DNA of 17,671 nt. Origin: Bacillota bacterium. Its GTDB lineage: Bacteria > Bacillota_A > Clostridia > Peptostreptococcales > Anaerovoracaceae. The stretch is taken from positions 1-17,671 of the forward strand of contig JAFYLX010000119.1 in the NCBI GenBank assembly GCA_017556895.1, written 5' to 3'. This document shows, one piece after another, positions 8,555 to 16,009 of the stretch. Both the position numbers and the translations under genes were made by a program. The first letter of the stretch is position 1; the number at the start of each line of letters is the position of its first letter. Under the pieces are notes generated by a model that worked only from the letters and a program-made list of their open reading frames with translations, had not been told where the DNA came from and made no database searches.

Positions 8555-8947
8555 ATGAAGAAGAATTTCCTTTTTGTAGTATTAAGTTGTATTCTAGTTA
8601 TGCTTTTTGCAGGTTGTTCTGCGGGAGAGAACATCGATAAAGAGGTTGATTATAGCGAATATAATTTTTCTGGAGTTCAATGGACAAGAGATGCAGAATG
8701 TGATATAGAGACTCTAAGATTTTTACCTAATGGAGAGTTCAGATATTATTGTGCATGTGGCAATTCTGTAAATGATTCAGATGTAGTGGAATCATTTACT
8801 TACGATGATGAATCGAAAACTTTTACATTAAATTGCTACGAAGAAATTGACGAGATGATAACTGAAATAGGACTTGTTAATTGTGATGGTGAAAAGTTAG
8901 AACTCGATTTCGATGGAGAAATAAGAGTATTTCTAAAAGAAGAATAA
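8555..8947 (+). CDS. Small secreted lipoprotein of unknown function
   Basis: A 130-residue protein with a lipoprotein signal peptide: basic MKKN, a hydrophobic core and a lipobox ending FAGC with Cys21 as the likely lipidated residue. The mature part is acidic and looks beta-rich, with alternating strands such as LRFLPNGEFRYY; four more Cys occur in the mature region. Small single-domain lipoproteins of this shape are common in Clostridia and mostly uncharacterised. An AGGGGG ribosome site precedes the ATG, 19 bases after the preceding gene. It is the last gene before a bidirectional terminator. Confidence 0.75.
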   Translation: MKKNFLFVVLSCILVMLFAGCSAGENIDKEVDYSEYNFSGVQWTRDAECDIETLRFLPNGEFRYYCACGNSVNDSDVVESFTYDDESKTFTLNCYEEIDEMITEIGLVNCDGEKLELDFDGEIRVFLKEE

Positions 8948-8956
8948 CAAGAGAAT

Positions 8957-8997
8957 AAAAAAGGTGGCGTAATCAGATTTGATTGCGCCACTTTTTC
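8957..8997. terminator. Bidirectional intrinsic terminator between the lipoprotein gene and the LysE-type gene
   Basis: Arms GTGGCGTAATC (8964-8974) and GATTGCGCCAC (8981-8991) pair over 11 bp with one G-U. They are flanked by an A-run on the left and a T-run on the right, so the hairpin works on both strands. It sits between convergent genes. Confidence 0.9.
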
Positions 8998-8999
8998 GT

Positions 9000-9617
9000 T
9001 TAATTTATTATTAACTGAATGAAGCTCCATAGTAGTTTGAATCCGTAGAAGATGATTACAGATCCGCATACGATGTTGATGACTCTTAAAGTCTTGTTTG
9101 TAAACTTTGCACTAAACAGTGAGATAATCGTTGAGATGGATAAGAACCAAATTACTGATGCAGAAGCGAAGCCGCCTACAAAGAATAAGTCAGTTCCTTC
9201 AGGCAGAGTGGCTCTAAATGCGCCAAGCATCATTGAACCGTCGATAATAGCCTGTGGGTTGAACCAAGTAACTACGCAGGCCGTAGTAATAACCTTTAGA
9301 AGTGGTACGTTTACGTCTTTACCTCCCTCAAGTGTATCGTCTTTTGAACGAACTAGTCCGATACCAATCCAGATAACGATTGCACTGCCTACAGCAAGTA
9401 CTATCATTTCTAGTAAAGTGGATGCCTGCATTAATGCGCCAATACCGAAGAAACAAGCAAGTCCTAATGTAATATCGAAGAAGATTACGATTAGGGCAGT
9501 GGCATAAACTCTGGCTTTAGACTGAGTTAATGCAGTGTTGATTACGAATAGATTCTGTAATCCAATGGGTGCTACGTATGCAAGACCCATAGTTAAACCT
9601 TGTAAATAGATGTCCAT
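9000..9617 (-). CDS. LysE/ArgO-family amino acid exporter
   Basis: A 205-residue integral membrane protein with about six hydrophobic segments, the usual size of LysE-family exporters. Signatures are the N-terminal APIGLQNLFVIN stretch (family: GP/PG-x-QN-x-FV) and TWFNPQAIIDG in the middle, both typical of the LysE/ArgO subgroup that exports basic amino acids such as lysine or arginine; the substrate is inferred only. On the minus strand AAGGAGG stands just before the ATG at 9617. The gene is divergent from an HxlR-type regulator with overlapping promoters, so control by that regulator is likely. Export would prevent overload when peptides are degraded by the M20 enzymes encoded nearby. Confidence 0.88.
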   Translation of the reverse strand: MDIYLQGLTMGLAYVAPIGLQNLFVINTALTQSKARVYATALIVIFFDITLGLACFFGIGALMQASTLLEMIVLAVGSAIVIWIGIGLVRSKDDTLEGGKDVNVPLLKVITTACVVTWFNPQAIIDGSMMLGAFRATLPEGTDLFFVGGFASASVIWFLSISTIISLFSAKFTNKTLRVINIVCGSVIIFYGFKLLWSFIQLIIN

Positions 9618-9664
9618 TTGTCCTCCTTAAATGATTAATATAAATAAGCGTCTTAAAAAGAAAC

Positions 9665-9692
9665 TTGCTCTTTTTTTAGTACCTAGTATAAT
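9665..9692 (+). promoter_or_regulatory. Promoter of the HxlR-type regulator gene
   Basis: TTGCTC (9665-9670), a 16 bp spacer and a perfect TATAAT (9687-9692). The expected start site near 9699 falls within the inverted repeat at 9691-9706, a good position for autorepression. Confidence 0.65.
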
Positions 9693-9706
9693 ATTAAGGG
9701 TAATAT
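9691..9706. promoter_or_regulatory. Candidate HxlR operator (inverted repeat ATATTA-N4-TAATAT)
   Basis: A perfect 6 bp inverted repeat with a 4-base AGGG centre. It overlaps the -10 boxes of both divergent promoters. HxlR proteins bind as dimers to palindromes, often near their own gene. Assignment to this regulator is an inference from position. Confidence 0.5.
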
Positions 9707-9719
9707 GAAATAAAATCAA
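9691..9719 (-). promoter_or_regulatory. Promoter of the LysE-type exporter gene
   Basis: On the minus strand TTGATT (complement of 9714-9719) lies 17 bp before TAATAT (complement of 9691-9696). The -10 is also the left arm of the inverted repeat at 9691-9706 and overlaps the -10 of the opposing hxlR-type promoter. Confidence 0.55.
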
Positions 9720-9757
9720 TAGTGCAAAAATAATGACCAAGTAAGGAGAAACTTACC

Positions 9758-10120
9758 ATGATTGAGACGCATTACGATTGTCCATGCTTAGAAAAGTGTC
9801 CGTTAAATTATGCAATGTCCATTATAGGTGGCAAATGGAAGATGCAAATTATATGTGCACTTAATAACAAGGGGACGCTTAGATATAACGAACTTAGAAA
9901 GAAACTGGGCGGTATTTCTAATACAGTTCTTGCGGCTTCACTCCGCGAGCTTGAAGAAAAAGGTCTGGTTCAAAGAAAAGAATATTTGGAAGTTCCGGTT
10001 AGGGTAGAATACTCTTCCACGGAGCTAAGTGATAAACTTATGCCTATTTTAGAGAGCCTTAGCGATTGGGGAGAGGCCATGCTAATGGAAGAAGCATCTA
10101 AAATGGCGGAAAAGGAGTAG
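9758..10120 (+). CDS. HxlR-family winged-helix transcription regulator
   Basis: A 120-residue HxlR-type regulator of normal length. It shows the typical opening [15 protein letters not shown], the [14 protein letters not shown] helix-turn-helix, and a wing with [12 protein letters not shown]. Three N-terminal cysteines (Cys8, Cys10, Cys14) cluster before the DNA-binding domain; Cys14 is the position conserved in family members that sense thiol or electrophile stress. AAGGAG at 9743-9748 sets the start. It is divergent from the LysE-type exporter and leads a run with exoA, proC and a thioesterase gene. It probably represses itself and the exporter; the signal is unknown. Confidence 0.9.
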   Translation: MIETHYDCPCLEKCPLNYAMSIIGGKWKMQIICALNNKGTLRYNELRKKLGGISNTVLAASLRELEEKGLVQRKEYLEVPVRVEYSSTELSDKLMPILESLSDWGEAMLMEEASKMAEKE

Positions 10121-10124
10121 GATT

Positions 10125-10877
10125 ATGAAATTAATATCTTGGAATGTTAATGGCCTTCGTGCGGTTATGGGCAAGGGCTTTATGGAATTCTTTAATGAAG
10201 TTGATGCAGATGTATTCTGTCTTCAAGAAACAAAACTTCAAGAAGGACAGATCCAGATGGATCTTCCTGGGTACCACCAGTACTGGAACTATGCTGAAAA
10301 GAAAGGGTATTCCGGAACGGCTGTTTTTTCTAAGGAGGAAGCCCTTTCCGTAAAATATGGAATCGGCATCGAAGAACATGATCACGAAGGTCGTGTGATT
10401 ACTTTGGAATTCGAAGAGTTCTATTTTGTTACAGTATACACGCCTAACTCACAGGATGGTCTTAAGAGACTTGACTATAGAATGCAGTGGGAAGATGATT
10501 TCCTAGCGTATTTAAAGAAGCTTGAGGAACATAAACCTGTAGTATATGCGGGTGACCTTAATGTTGCACATAAAGAGATTGACCTAAAGAATCCGAAAAC
10601 TAACAGAAAAAATGCTGGTTTTACTGATGAAGAACGTGGCAAGATGGATAAAGTTATTGAATCTGGTTTCATTGATACGTTTAGATATTTTTATCCTGAT
10701 CTTGAATCTGTTTACTCTTGGTGGTCATATAGATTTAAGGCGAGAGAGAAGAACGCGGGATGGAGAATTGACTACTTTATGGCATCTAGCGCTATGGAGG
10801 AACGCCTAGAAGGTGCAAAAATTCATACAGGAGTGATGGGATCAGACCATTGCCCTGTGGAGTTGACTTTAAAATAG
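10125..10877 (+). CDS. exoA: Exodeoxyribonuclease III family AP endonuclease
   Basis: A 250-residue ExoIII/ExoA-type enzyme of standard length. It repairs abasic sites and trims 3' ends in DNA. Catalytic residues are in place: Asn7 in WNVNGLR, Glu35 in LQETK, Tyr105 in YTPNSQ, Asp144 and Asn146 in GDLNVAH, and Asp241-His242 in GSDHCP at the C-terminus. It begins 4 bases after the HxlR-type gene, with GGAG inside the end of that gene, so the two are probably co-transcribed. A DNA repair gene behind a possible thiol-stress regulator is a plausible functional link but not proven. Confidence 0.96.
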   Translation: MKLISWNVNGLRAVMGKGFMEFFNEVDADVFCLQETKLQEGQIQMDLPGYHQYWNYAEKKGYSGTAVFSKEEALSVKYGIGIEEHDHEGRVITLEFEEFYFVTVYTPNSQDGLKRLDYRMQWEDDFLAYLKKLEEHKPVVYAGDLNVAHKEIDLKNPKTNRKNAGFTDEERGKMDKVIESGFIDTFRYFYPDLESVYSWWSYRFKAREKNAGWRIDYFMASSAMEERLEGAKIHTGVMGSDHCPVELTLK

Positions 10878-10921
10878 TAGACTTTAGGTGAAAGTATAAG
10901 GACTTTTTGAGGTGACTGAAG

Positions 10922-11701
10922 ATGAGAAAACTTGGATTTATAGGAATGGGCAATATGGGCCAGGCTCTTGCGAAAGGCTTTGTAAAGTCCGGCAAGATTG
11001 CCGGCGAAAATATTTACGCATATGCACCTAACCTTGAAAAACTAGATGCAAATTGTGAAAGGCTAGGAATTGTGGCCTGCCATACATTAGAAAGCGTTGC
11101 CAAAGAGTGTGAAATCATCGTTGTGACGTGTAAACCGTATCAAATAGAAGATGTGATTGGTGAACTTGTTGGAAAAATAGAAGGCAAAGCTATTCTTTCC
11201 GTAGCCGCATCTTGGGATTATGAAAGATATAGAGCTGTGCTTCCTGAAAGTGTTAAGGTGCAGTGCATTATGCCTAATACACCGGTTGCGGTTTCTGAGG
11301 GTGTTCTTTTGGTGGCTGAAGAAAATGACTGGGATTACCAAGAAAGAGAATGGATGCTAGATCTTCTTGAAAGCGTTGGTAAGGTTGTTGAATTGCCGAC
11401 GAGACTTATGGACGCGGGAATGGCTATTTCTGGATGCGGTCCGGCTTTTGTCGATATGATCATTGAGGCTTTGGCCGATGGAGGAGTAAAAAACGGGCTT
11501 CAGCGTAAACAGGCATATGAGCTTGTGTGCCAAACTCTAATCGGCAGTGCAAAACTACAGCTAGATACAGGAAAACATCCTGGGCAGCTTAAAGACGAGG
11601 TATGTTCACCTGGAGGATGGACAATTAAAGGCGTTGCTTCTCTTGAAAAGTCTGGAATACGAACAGCCTTCATAGAGGCTATAGACGCAATTTTGGAATA
11701 A
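10922..11701 (+). CDS. proC: Pyrroline-5-carboxylate reductase
   Basis: A 259-residue ProC, the last step of proline synthesis: NAD(P)H-dependent reduction of pyrroline-5-carboxylate. The N-terminal Rossmann motif GFIGMGNMG is clear, and the C-terminal domain has SGCGPAF, the KHPGQLKDEVCSPGG loop and KGVASLEKSGIR. The usual SPGGTTI box reads SPGGWTI here, a Trp for the first Thr. GAGGTG about 6 bases upstream sets the start. It lies 44 bases after exoA. Proline made from ornithine or glutamate could serve biosynthesis or Stickland-type redox balance, in keeping with an amino-acid fermenter. Confidence 0.95.
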   Translation: MRKLGFIGMGNMGQALAKGFVKSGKIAGENIYAYAPNLEKLDANCERLGIVACHTLESVAKECEIIVVTCKPYQIEDVIGELVGKIEGKAILSVAASWDYERYRAVLPESVKVQCIMPNTPVAVSEGVLLVAEENDWDYQEREWMLDLLESVGKVVELPTRLMDAGMAISGCGPAFVDMIIEALADGGVKNGLQRKQAYELVCQTLIGSAKLQLDTGKHPGQLKDEVCSPGGWTIKGVASLEKSGIRTAFIEAIDAILE

Positions 11702-11738
11702 ATTTAATTTGAAATAGAGATTAAATAGGGGAAAAGAC

Positions 11739-12473
11739 ATGAAAGTAAGATACGAACATCAAGACTATTTAGAATACTATAAGACGGATATGAACAAGTA
11801 TGCTAAGGCATCAGGAATCTTGCAGATAACACAGAAGGCAGGAAATAGCCAGATGGAAAGGGATAGACCTACCTACGATGAAATAACAGCACAAGGCAAA
11901 GCCTTTATGTTAAGCAGACTTGATTTTGAAGTGTATGAGCCAATTGTAGCAGACGAAATGTACACCATTTCATCTTGGGCGTGTGAGGGTTCAAGGGCTA
12001 CTTTCCCGAGAAACTACAGTATCGAAAAAGATGGAAGAACTTTGGTAATGGTTTCAAGTTATTGGGTTTTAGTAGACATTGAAAGCAGAAAACTTCTAAA
12101 AGTAGACGATATTAATATTGATAACTATTATATCGGGGAATTCACTGAACTTTATAAAGATAAGTTAAGACTGCCTAAAGGGCTTGAGTTTGAAGAAGTA
12201 GGCAAAAAAGAAGTTATGTATTGTGATTTAGATACTAATGGTCATATGAATAACACATACTATATGGATGTGATTTCAAACTATATCCCAGAACTTCCGG
12301 CGGGTACCCACAGAATCAAATCCGTGAGACTTCATTATAGCAAGGAAGCCCCTTTTGGCGATGCAATTACGATTTATAGAGCAAAGGCTGAAGATGGCAA
12401 GTATCTATTCAAGACAGTGAAAGAAAACGGTGAGATGAATATTGCTTGCGAAGTGGGATTAGTTGAATTATAG
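11739..12473 (+). CDS. Acyl-ACP thioesterase (FatA/FatB-like double hotdog)
   Basis: A 244-residue acyl-ACP thioesterase of the bacterial FatA-like family, with two hotdog domains. The second domain carries the family signature DLDTNGHMNN (Asp165, Asn167, His169, Asn171, Asn172), the catalytic network, and the first has the usual ITAQGKAFMLSR and ATFPRNYSI segments. It releases fatty acids from acyl carrier protein in the cytoplasm. AGGGG 8 bases upstream sets the start. It is 37 bases after proC without a terminator, and a strong terminator follows. The metabolic tie to proC and exoA is not evident. Confidence 0.93.
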   Translation: MKVRYEHQDYLEYYKTDMNKYAKASGILQITQKAGNSQMERDRPTYDEITAQGKAFMLSRLDFEVYEPIVADEMYTISSWACEGSRATFPRNYSIEKDGRTLVMVSSYWVLVDIESRKLLKVDDINIDNYYIGEFTELYKDKLRLPKGLEFEEVGKKEVMYCDLDTNGHMNNTYYMDVISNYIPELPAGTHRIKSVRLHYSKEAPFGDAITIYRAKAEDGKYLFKTVKENGEMNIACEVGLVEL

Positions 12474-12483
12474 AACGTGTAAG

Positions 12484-12582
12484 AAAATAAAAAGTCAGAT
12501 AGTTATCTCTCAGAGCGCTTTCGCAAGTGCTCTGCACGCAGCGAGCTGTAGCTCAAGAGATATTCTATCTGACTTCTTTTTT
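12484..12582. terminator. Branched bidirectional terminator between convergent genes
   Basis: Outer arms GTCAGATAG (12494-12502) and CTATCTGAC (12565-12573) are extended by A/T runs. A second paired segment ATCTCT/AGAGAT (12505-12510, 12556-12561) encloses two further hairpins: 12511-12520 with 12525-12534 around TCGC, and GAGC/GCTC (12543-12546, 12551-12554) around TGTA. The flanking A-rich left side and T-run at 12574-12582 fit termination of both converging genes. The branching is more elaborate than usual. Confidence 0.85.
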
Positions 12583-12610
12583 ATCACGTTTTATTATTTG
12601 AATTTTATTA

Positions 12611-14287
12611 TTACTCCGGTAACTTAGGGTCTACCCAAACCGTGCTGTTGTTTGTGAAGATAACCATACCCGGCTTTGAACCCGCAGGTTTCTTTACGTA
12701 TTTAACCTGTACGTAATCTACGGGAACGTTCTGGGATGAGCGTCCTTTGCTGTGGTAAGCCGCAATGGAAGCTGTAGCGTAAACTGTTTCTGCATCTAAT
12801 TCCGCTCCACCGTTTTGAAGGATTACGTGCGAACCAGGGATATCCTTTGTGTGGAACCATGTGTCCTTGGATGATGCGGTTTTTAGTGTTAAAATATCGT
12901 TTTCTTTATTGTTTTTGCCAACTAACACTGTCATGCCATTTGCTAGTGTGTAGACATATGGGTCTGCTTTAAACTTCTTTTCTTTGAATCCACCAGGAAC
13001 TTTTCTCTTTCTTAGATATCCTGTTTCTTCAAGCTCTTTTCTCAGGGCATCGATTTCTTCTACCTTATCTGAATTTTGTAAATAGATTAGAACGGACTCT
13101 AGGTAAGTTATTTCTTCTTTATTTGCTTCTAGCTGAAGAAGCTTTTCTTTGATTGCCGTCTTTGATTTTCCGTATTTCTTGAAATAGTTCTGTGCATTCT
13201 TTGCGGGGCTAAAGCGTTTGTCAAGTGCGATTGTAACCTCGCTGCCGTCATAGTAATTTAATACTGTAACTTTTTCCATGCCAGGTTTGATCATATGCAT
13301 ATTAGCAGTCAATAGCTCGCCGTATAGTCTTAGGTCCTCGGAGTTTTCTGCTCTTAAAAGGTCCTCGTTTAGGCGCTGTTCTTTGAGCTGGAACTTGTCT
13401 AACAATGCAGAAACGGCTCTTATTAAATCGGAAGATTTCTGGTGAACCCTGTTAGAACTCTTTTTATTGCCGTAGTAGTGTTCTAAGCATTGGCTAAGGG
13501 ATTCGAATTCGATCTTTTTACATGCAGTTTCAAAATCGTATAGATTAGTTATATAAAACTCTTTCGGCACATCTTTGTCGTCTAGATATACTCTTGGAAC
13601 AAAGGTACCAGAGCTGATAGATTCAACTACTCCGTTTACGTAACCAGAGATGTCTTCATGTAGTGATATTTCCTCTGCAAAAGATGGGGCGATTCCTCCG
13701 ATTGAACGCTGGAGAGTCTTACCATCGAGATTTGGAAGATTTGATAATGAATCCTCTTTTAGGTCATCAAAAGGAATCTTGTCTTGAGCAGGCGGATACT
13801 GGTATTCTAGCCCAGGTAGGATTTGTCTTACTCTATTTACGTCTATAGATACTCTTTTGATAGAGTCAATAATCTTATTAGTAGAAAGATCCACTAAAAT
13901 TATGTTACTGTGTTTACCCATTATTTCGAAAATGAGTTTCTTGGAAACTGTGAAACCTAATTCGTTTAATGTTTCCATAGATATTTCTAATATACGTTCG
14001 CAACCCTTCTGAGTGACTTCAGTAATTCTAGCACCCTGTAAATGCTTTCTTAAAAGCATACAGAATGAAGGTGGCGCTGGCGGGCTTGGAATGTTCTCTT
14101 TAATTAAATGTACGCGGGCAGAAGATGAGTTTGCGGACGCGTATAATTTAACATTTCCTTGTTTTGTGTATATGCTAAAAATAAGTTCATCTGCTTCAGG
14201 CTGATAAACTTTTTCGATCTTTCCTAGTGTTAATTTTTCCTGTAGCTCGCGTGCTACAGCTCTTGTCATGATACCGTCAAATGCCAT
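12611..14287 (-). CDS. rqcH: Ribosome quality-control factor RqcH (NFACT/NEMF family)
   Basis: A 558-residue NFACT-family protein (Bacillus YloA/RqcH, formerly fibronectin-binding protein A). RqcH binds stalled 50S subunits and adds C-terminal alanine tails. Visible parts are the N-terminal NFACT domain (MAFDGIMTRAVARELQ; PSFCMLLRKHL), a long central helical and coiled-coil region (about 280-430) and the NFACT-R domain near the C-terminus with TWFHTKDIPGSH (Trp477, His479). The tail-critical Asp97-Arg98 pair reads Glu97-Arg98. An in-frame ATG at 14341 is rejected: AAAGGAG precedes the ATG at 14287 and the promoter -10 lies inside the longer version. It is divergent from yicC. Confidence 0.93.
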   Translation of the reverse strand: MAFDGIMTRAVARELQEKLTLGKIEKVYQPEADELIFSIYTKQGNVKLYASANSSSARVHLIKENIPSPPAPPSFCMLLRKHLQGARITEVTQKGCERILEISMETLNELGFTVSKKLIFEIMGKHSNIILVDLSTNKIIDSIKRVSIDVNRVRQILPGLEYQYPPAQDKIPFDDLKEDSLSNLPNLDGKTLQRSIGGIAPSFAEEISLHEDISGYVNGVVESISSGTFVPRVYLDDKDVPKEFYITNLYDFETACKKIEFESLSQCLEHYYGNKKSSNRVHQKSSDLIRAVSALLDKFQLKEQRLNEDLLRAENSEDLRLYGELLTANMHMIKPGMEKVTVLNYYDGSEVTIALDKRFSPAKNAQNYFKKYGKSKTAIKEKLLQLEANKEEITYLESVLIYLQNSDKVEEIDALRKELEETGYLRKRKVPGGFKEKKFKADPYVYTLANGMTVLVGKNNKENDILTLKTASSKDTWFHTKDIPGSHVILQNGGAELDAETVYATASIAAYHSKGRSSQNVPVDYVQVKYVKKPAGSKPGMVIFTNNSTVWVDPKLPE

Positions 14288-14312
14288 ATTGGGCTCCTTT
14301 CTATGCCAAAAT

Positions 14313-14341
14313 ATTTTAGCATAAAACGGGACTTGAGACAA
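14313..14341 (-). promoter_or_regulatory. Promoter of rqcH
   Basis: On the minus strand TTGTCT (complement of 14336-14341), a 17 bp spacer and TAAAAT (complement of 14313-14318). It supports the start at 14287 and lies back to back with the yicC promoter, the two -35 boxes being 7 bp apart. Confidence 0.7.
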
Positions 14342-14348
14342 TATTGCG

Positions 14349-14377
14349 TTGAAAGAAAGCCGTGTTTGAGGTATACT
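14349..14377 (+). promoter_or_regulatory. Promoter of yicC
   Basis: TTGAAA (14349-14354), a 17 bp spacer and TATACT (14372-14377), followed by a short leader and the AAGGAG ribosome site of yicC. Confidence 0.75.
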
Positions 14378-14422
14378 TAATTAGTTATCATAGATTAAAG
14401 AAAAAGAGAAGGAGCAAATCAG

Positions 14423-15307
14423 ATGATAAAATGCATGACGGGTTTTGGCCGCAGTGAATACACAGACGGCAAGAGAAATATTACAGTTGAAATCAAATCA
14501 GTTAATCACAGATATTCAGATATCTCTGTTAAGATGCCTAGAAGATATAGCTTCGCTGAAGACAGAGTTAAGGCGGTTGTTAAGTCTAGACTAAAAAGAG
14601 GTAAGGTTGATGTTTCTATTATGGTAGAAAACATCACAGAAAATGACATTAATATCAAGCTTAACGAGCCAATTGCACGTCAGTACTTTGATAACTTAAA
14701 GACTCTTCAGGAAAGTTTTGGCCTTAATGGTGAGATTACTTTAAAACTTCTTGCTACAATGCCAGATGTGATGAAGGCTATTCCTGATGTGGATGACGAA
14801 GAAGAAATTGCAAAGGCAATTCTAATTCCGGTTGAAGAAGCTGCAGTTAATCTTGAAAAGATGCGTGCAGTTGAAGGTGAGAAACTTGCTGAAGACCTGC
14901 TTGGTAGAGGTGAAACAATCAAGGAAATACTTGATAAGATTGCAGAAAGAGCACCAGGTGTTGTTGTTGACTATGCGGCTAAGTTAAGAGATAGAATTGC
15001 AGAACTTCTTGCGGGAAATGCTGCAGTTCCAGAAGAAAGAATTTTAACAGAGGCAGCAATTTTTGCTGACAAATGTGCTATTGATGAAGAAATTACTCGT
15101 CTAAACAGCCACTTAATCCAGTTAAAGAAGATTGTAGACAGCCCTAATGATGCAGAAGGTAAGAAACTAGACTTCCTAGTACAGGAAATGAATAGAGAAG
15201 CCAACACGATCGGCTCAAAGGCTAATGATATCACTATCACTAACTATATGTTAGAAATTAAGAGTGAAATCGAGAAAATCAGAGAACAGGTACAGAATGT
15301 AGAATAG
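14423..15307 (+). CDS. yicC: YicC/YloC-family endoribonuclease
   Basis: A 294-residue YicC-family protein of normal length. The N-terminal signature MIKCMTGFGRSEY and VEIKSVNHRY are diagnostic, and the C-terminal domain has EEITRLNSHL, KLDFLVQEMNREANTIGSK and the closing EIEKIREQVQN helix. Family members are RNA endonucleases that act in RNA turnover. GAAGGAG precedes the ATG. In Bacillus the homologue yloC stands with gmk and rpoZ, as here. A separate promoter precedes gmk, so gmk can be expressed both from it and by read-through. Confidence 0.95.
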   Translation: MIKCMTGFGRSEYTDGKRNITVEIKSVNHRYSDISVKMPRRYSFAEDRVKAVVKSRLKRGKVDVSIMVENITENDINIKLNEPIARQYFDNLKTLQESFGLNGEITLKLLATMPDVMKAIPDVDDEEEIAKAILIPVEEAAVNLEKMRAVEGEKLAEDLLGRGETIKEILDKIAERAPGVVVDYAAKLRDRIAELLAGNAAVPEERILTEAAIFADKCAIDEEITRLNSHLIQLKKIVDSPNDAEGKKLDFLVQEMNREANTIGSKANDITITNYMLEIKSEIEKIREQVQNVE

Positions 15308-15310
15308 TTC

Positions 15311-15339
15311 TTGAAATGTTAAGAAATATATGTTAAAAT
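15311..15339 (+). promoter_or_regulatory. Promoter of gmk-rpoZ
   Basis: TTGAAA (15311-15316), a 17 bp spacer and TAAAAT (15334-15339) in the 75-base gap after yicC. In many Firmicutes remA occupies this gap; no such gene is present here. Confidence 0.7.
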
Positions 15340-15382
15340 CATATGTCATAATAGGCAAAATATGTAGTAATAGGAGTTCGAG

Positions 15383-16009
15383 ATGAGTTTCAGAGAAAAA
15401 CATCCTGGCAAGCTTTTTGTTTTTTCCGGTCCATCAGGAGCAGGAAAAGGTACTATTTGCAAGAAGCTTCTTGAAGAAAATCCAGCGTTAGCACTTTCCG
15501 TATCAATGACGACTCGTGCACCTCGTGAAGGTGAAGTTGAAGGAGTAAGCTACTTCTTTACAGATAAAGAAACTTTCAAAAAGCGCATTGAGGCAGGCGA
15601 ATTGCTTGAGTATGCTGAAGTTTATGGCAACTACTACGGTACTCCGAAGGGCCCTGTAGTTGAAAAACTAGAAAAAGGCATCGATGTAATTCTTGAAATT
15701 GATATGCAGGGAGCACTTAAAGTTAAAGAAAACTATCCTGACGGGGTTTTCGTGTTTATTCTTCCACCATCAATGAGTGAGCTTAGAAAGTGACTTACTG
15801 GTCGTGGTACTGAAACAAAAGAAGCGATCGAACTTCGCTTAGGTGAAACACTAAAAGAACTTTCGTATATAGAAAAGTATGACTACTGCGTAGTGAACGG
15901 CGAGTTAGATGAAGCCGTAGCGAGAGTCAAATCAATCGTTGTGGCAGAGCACTCAAAAGTTGCTTTTACCGCCGAAGAGCTTATTGCTAGTTATAAGGAG
16001 GAAGCGTAA
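15383..16009 (+). pseudogene. gmk: Guanylate kinase with an in-frame TGA at codon 137
   Basis: The frame encodes a normal-length guanylate kinase (208 codons before the TAA) that phosphorylates GMP to GDP, an essential step. Seen: the P-loop GPSGAGKGT (residues 16-24), SMTTRAPREGE, YGNYYGTPKGPV, EIDMQGA and the LID start PPSMSELRK. Then TGA at 15791-15793 stands where the family has Arg (LRK-R-L-x-GRGTE). The frame continues unbroken through LTGRGTETKEAIELRLGETL, VVNGELDEA and KEEA to a TAA overlapping the rpoZ ATG. The 71 downstream codons look fully conserved. Explanations: a sequencing or assembly error, a recent nonsense mutation (CGA or AGA to TGA), or read-through or recoding. The next base is C, a leaky context. 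As written, the 136-residue product would lack much of the LID and the C-terminal helices and should be inactive. Confidence 0.85.

Noticed and set aside
9052..9507. 151-codon open frame on the plus strand opposite the LysE-type gene
   Set aside because: It is the antisense shadow of a clear membrane transporter gene, has no ribosome site and matches no family I know.
14288..14341. Extended RqcH N-terminus starting at 14341
   Set aside because: The extra 18 residues do not belong to the family, a clear AAAGGAG precedes the later ATG, and the promoter -10 box lies inside the extension.
15794..15860. Selenocysteine insertion as explanation of the gmk TGA
   Set aside because: No convincing stem-loop of SECIS type is seen just downstream, and the family residue is Arg, not Cys.
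15383..16009. General TGA-to-Trp genetic code
   Set aside because: Trp is encoded by TGG throughout and no other gene in the window contains an in-frame TGA; the gmk position is Arg in the family.
15794..16009. Separate gene for the C-terminal part of guanylate kinase
   Set aside because: No in-frame start codon with a ribosome site follows the TGA, and the fragment alone is not a known domain.
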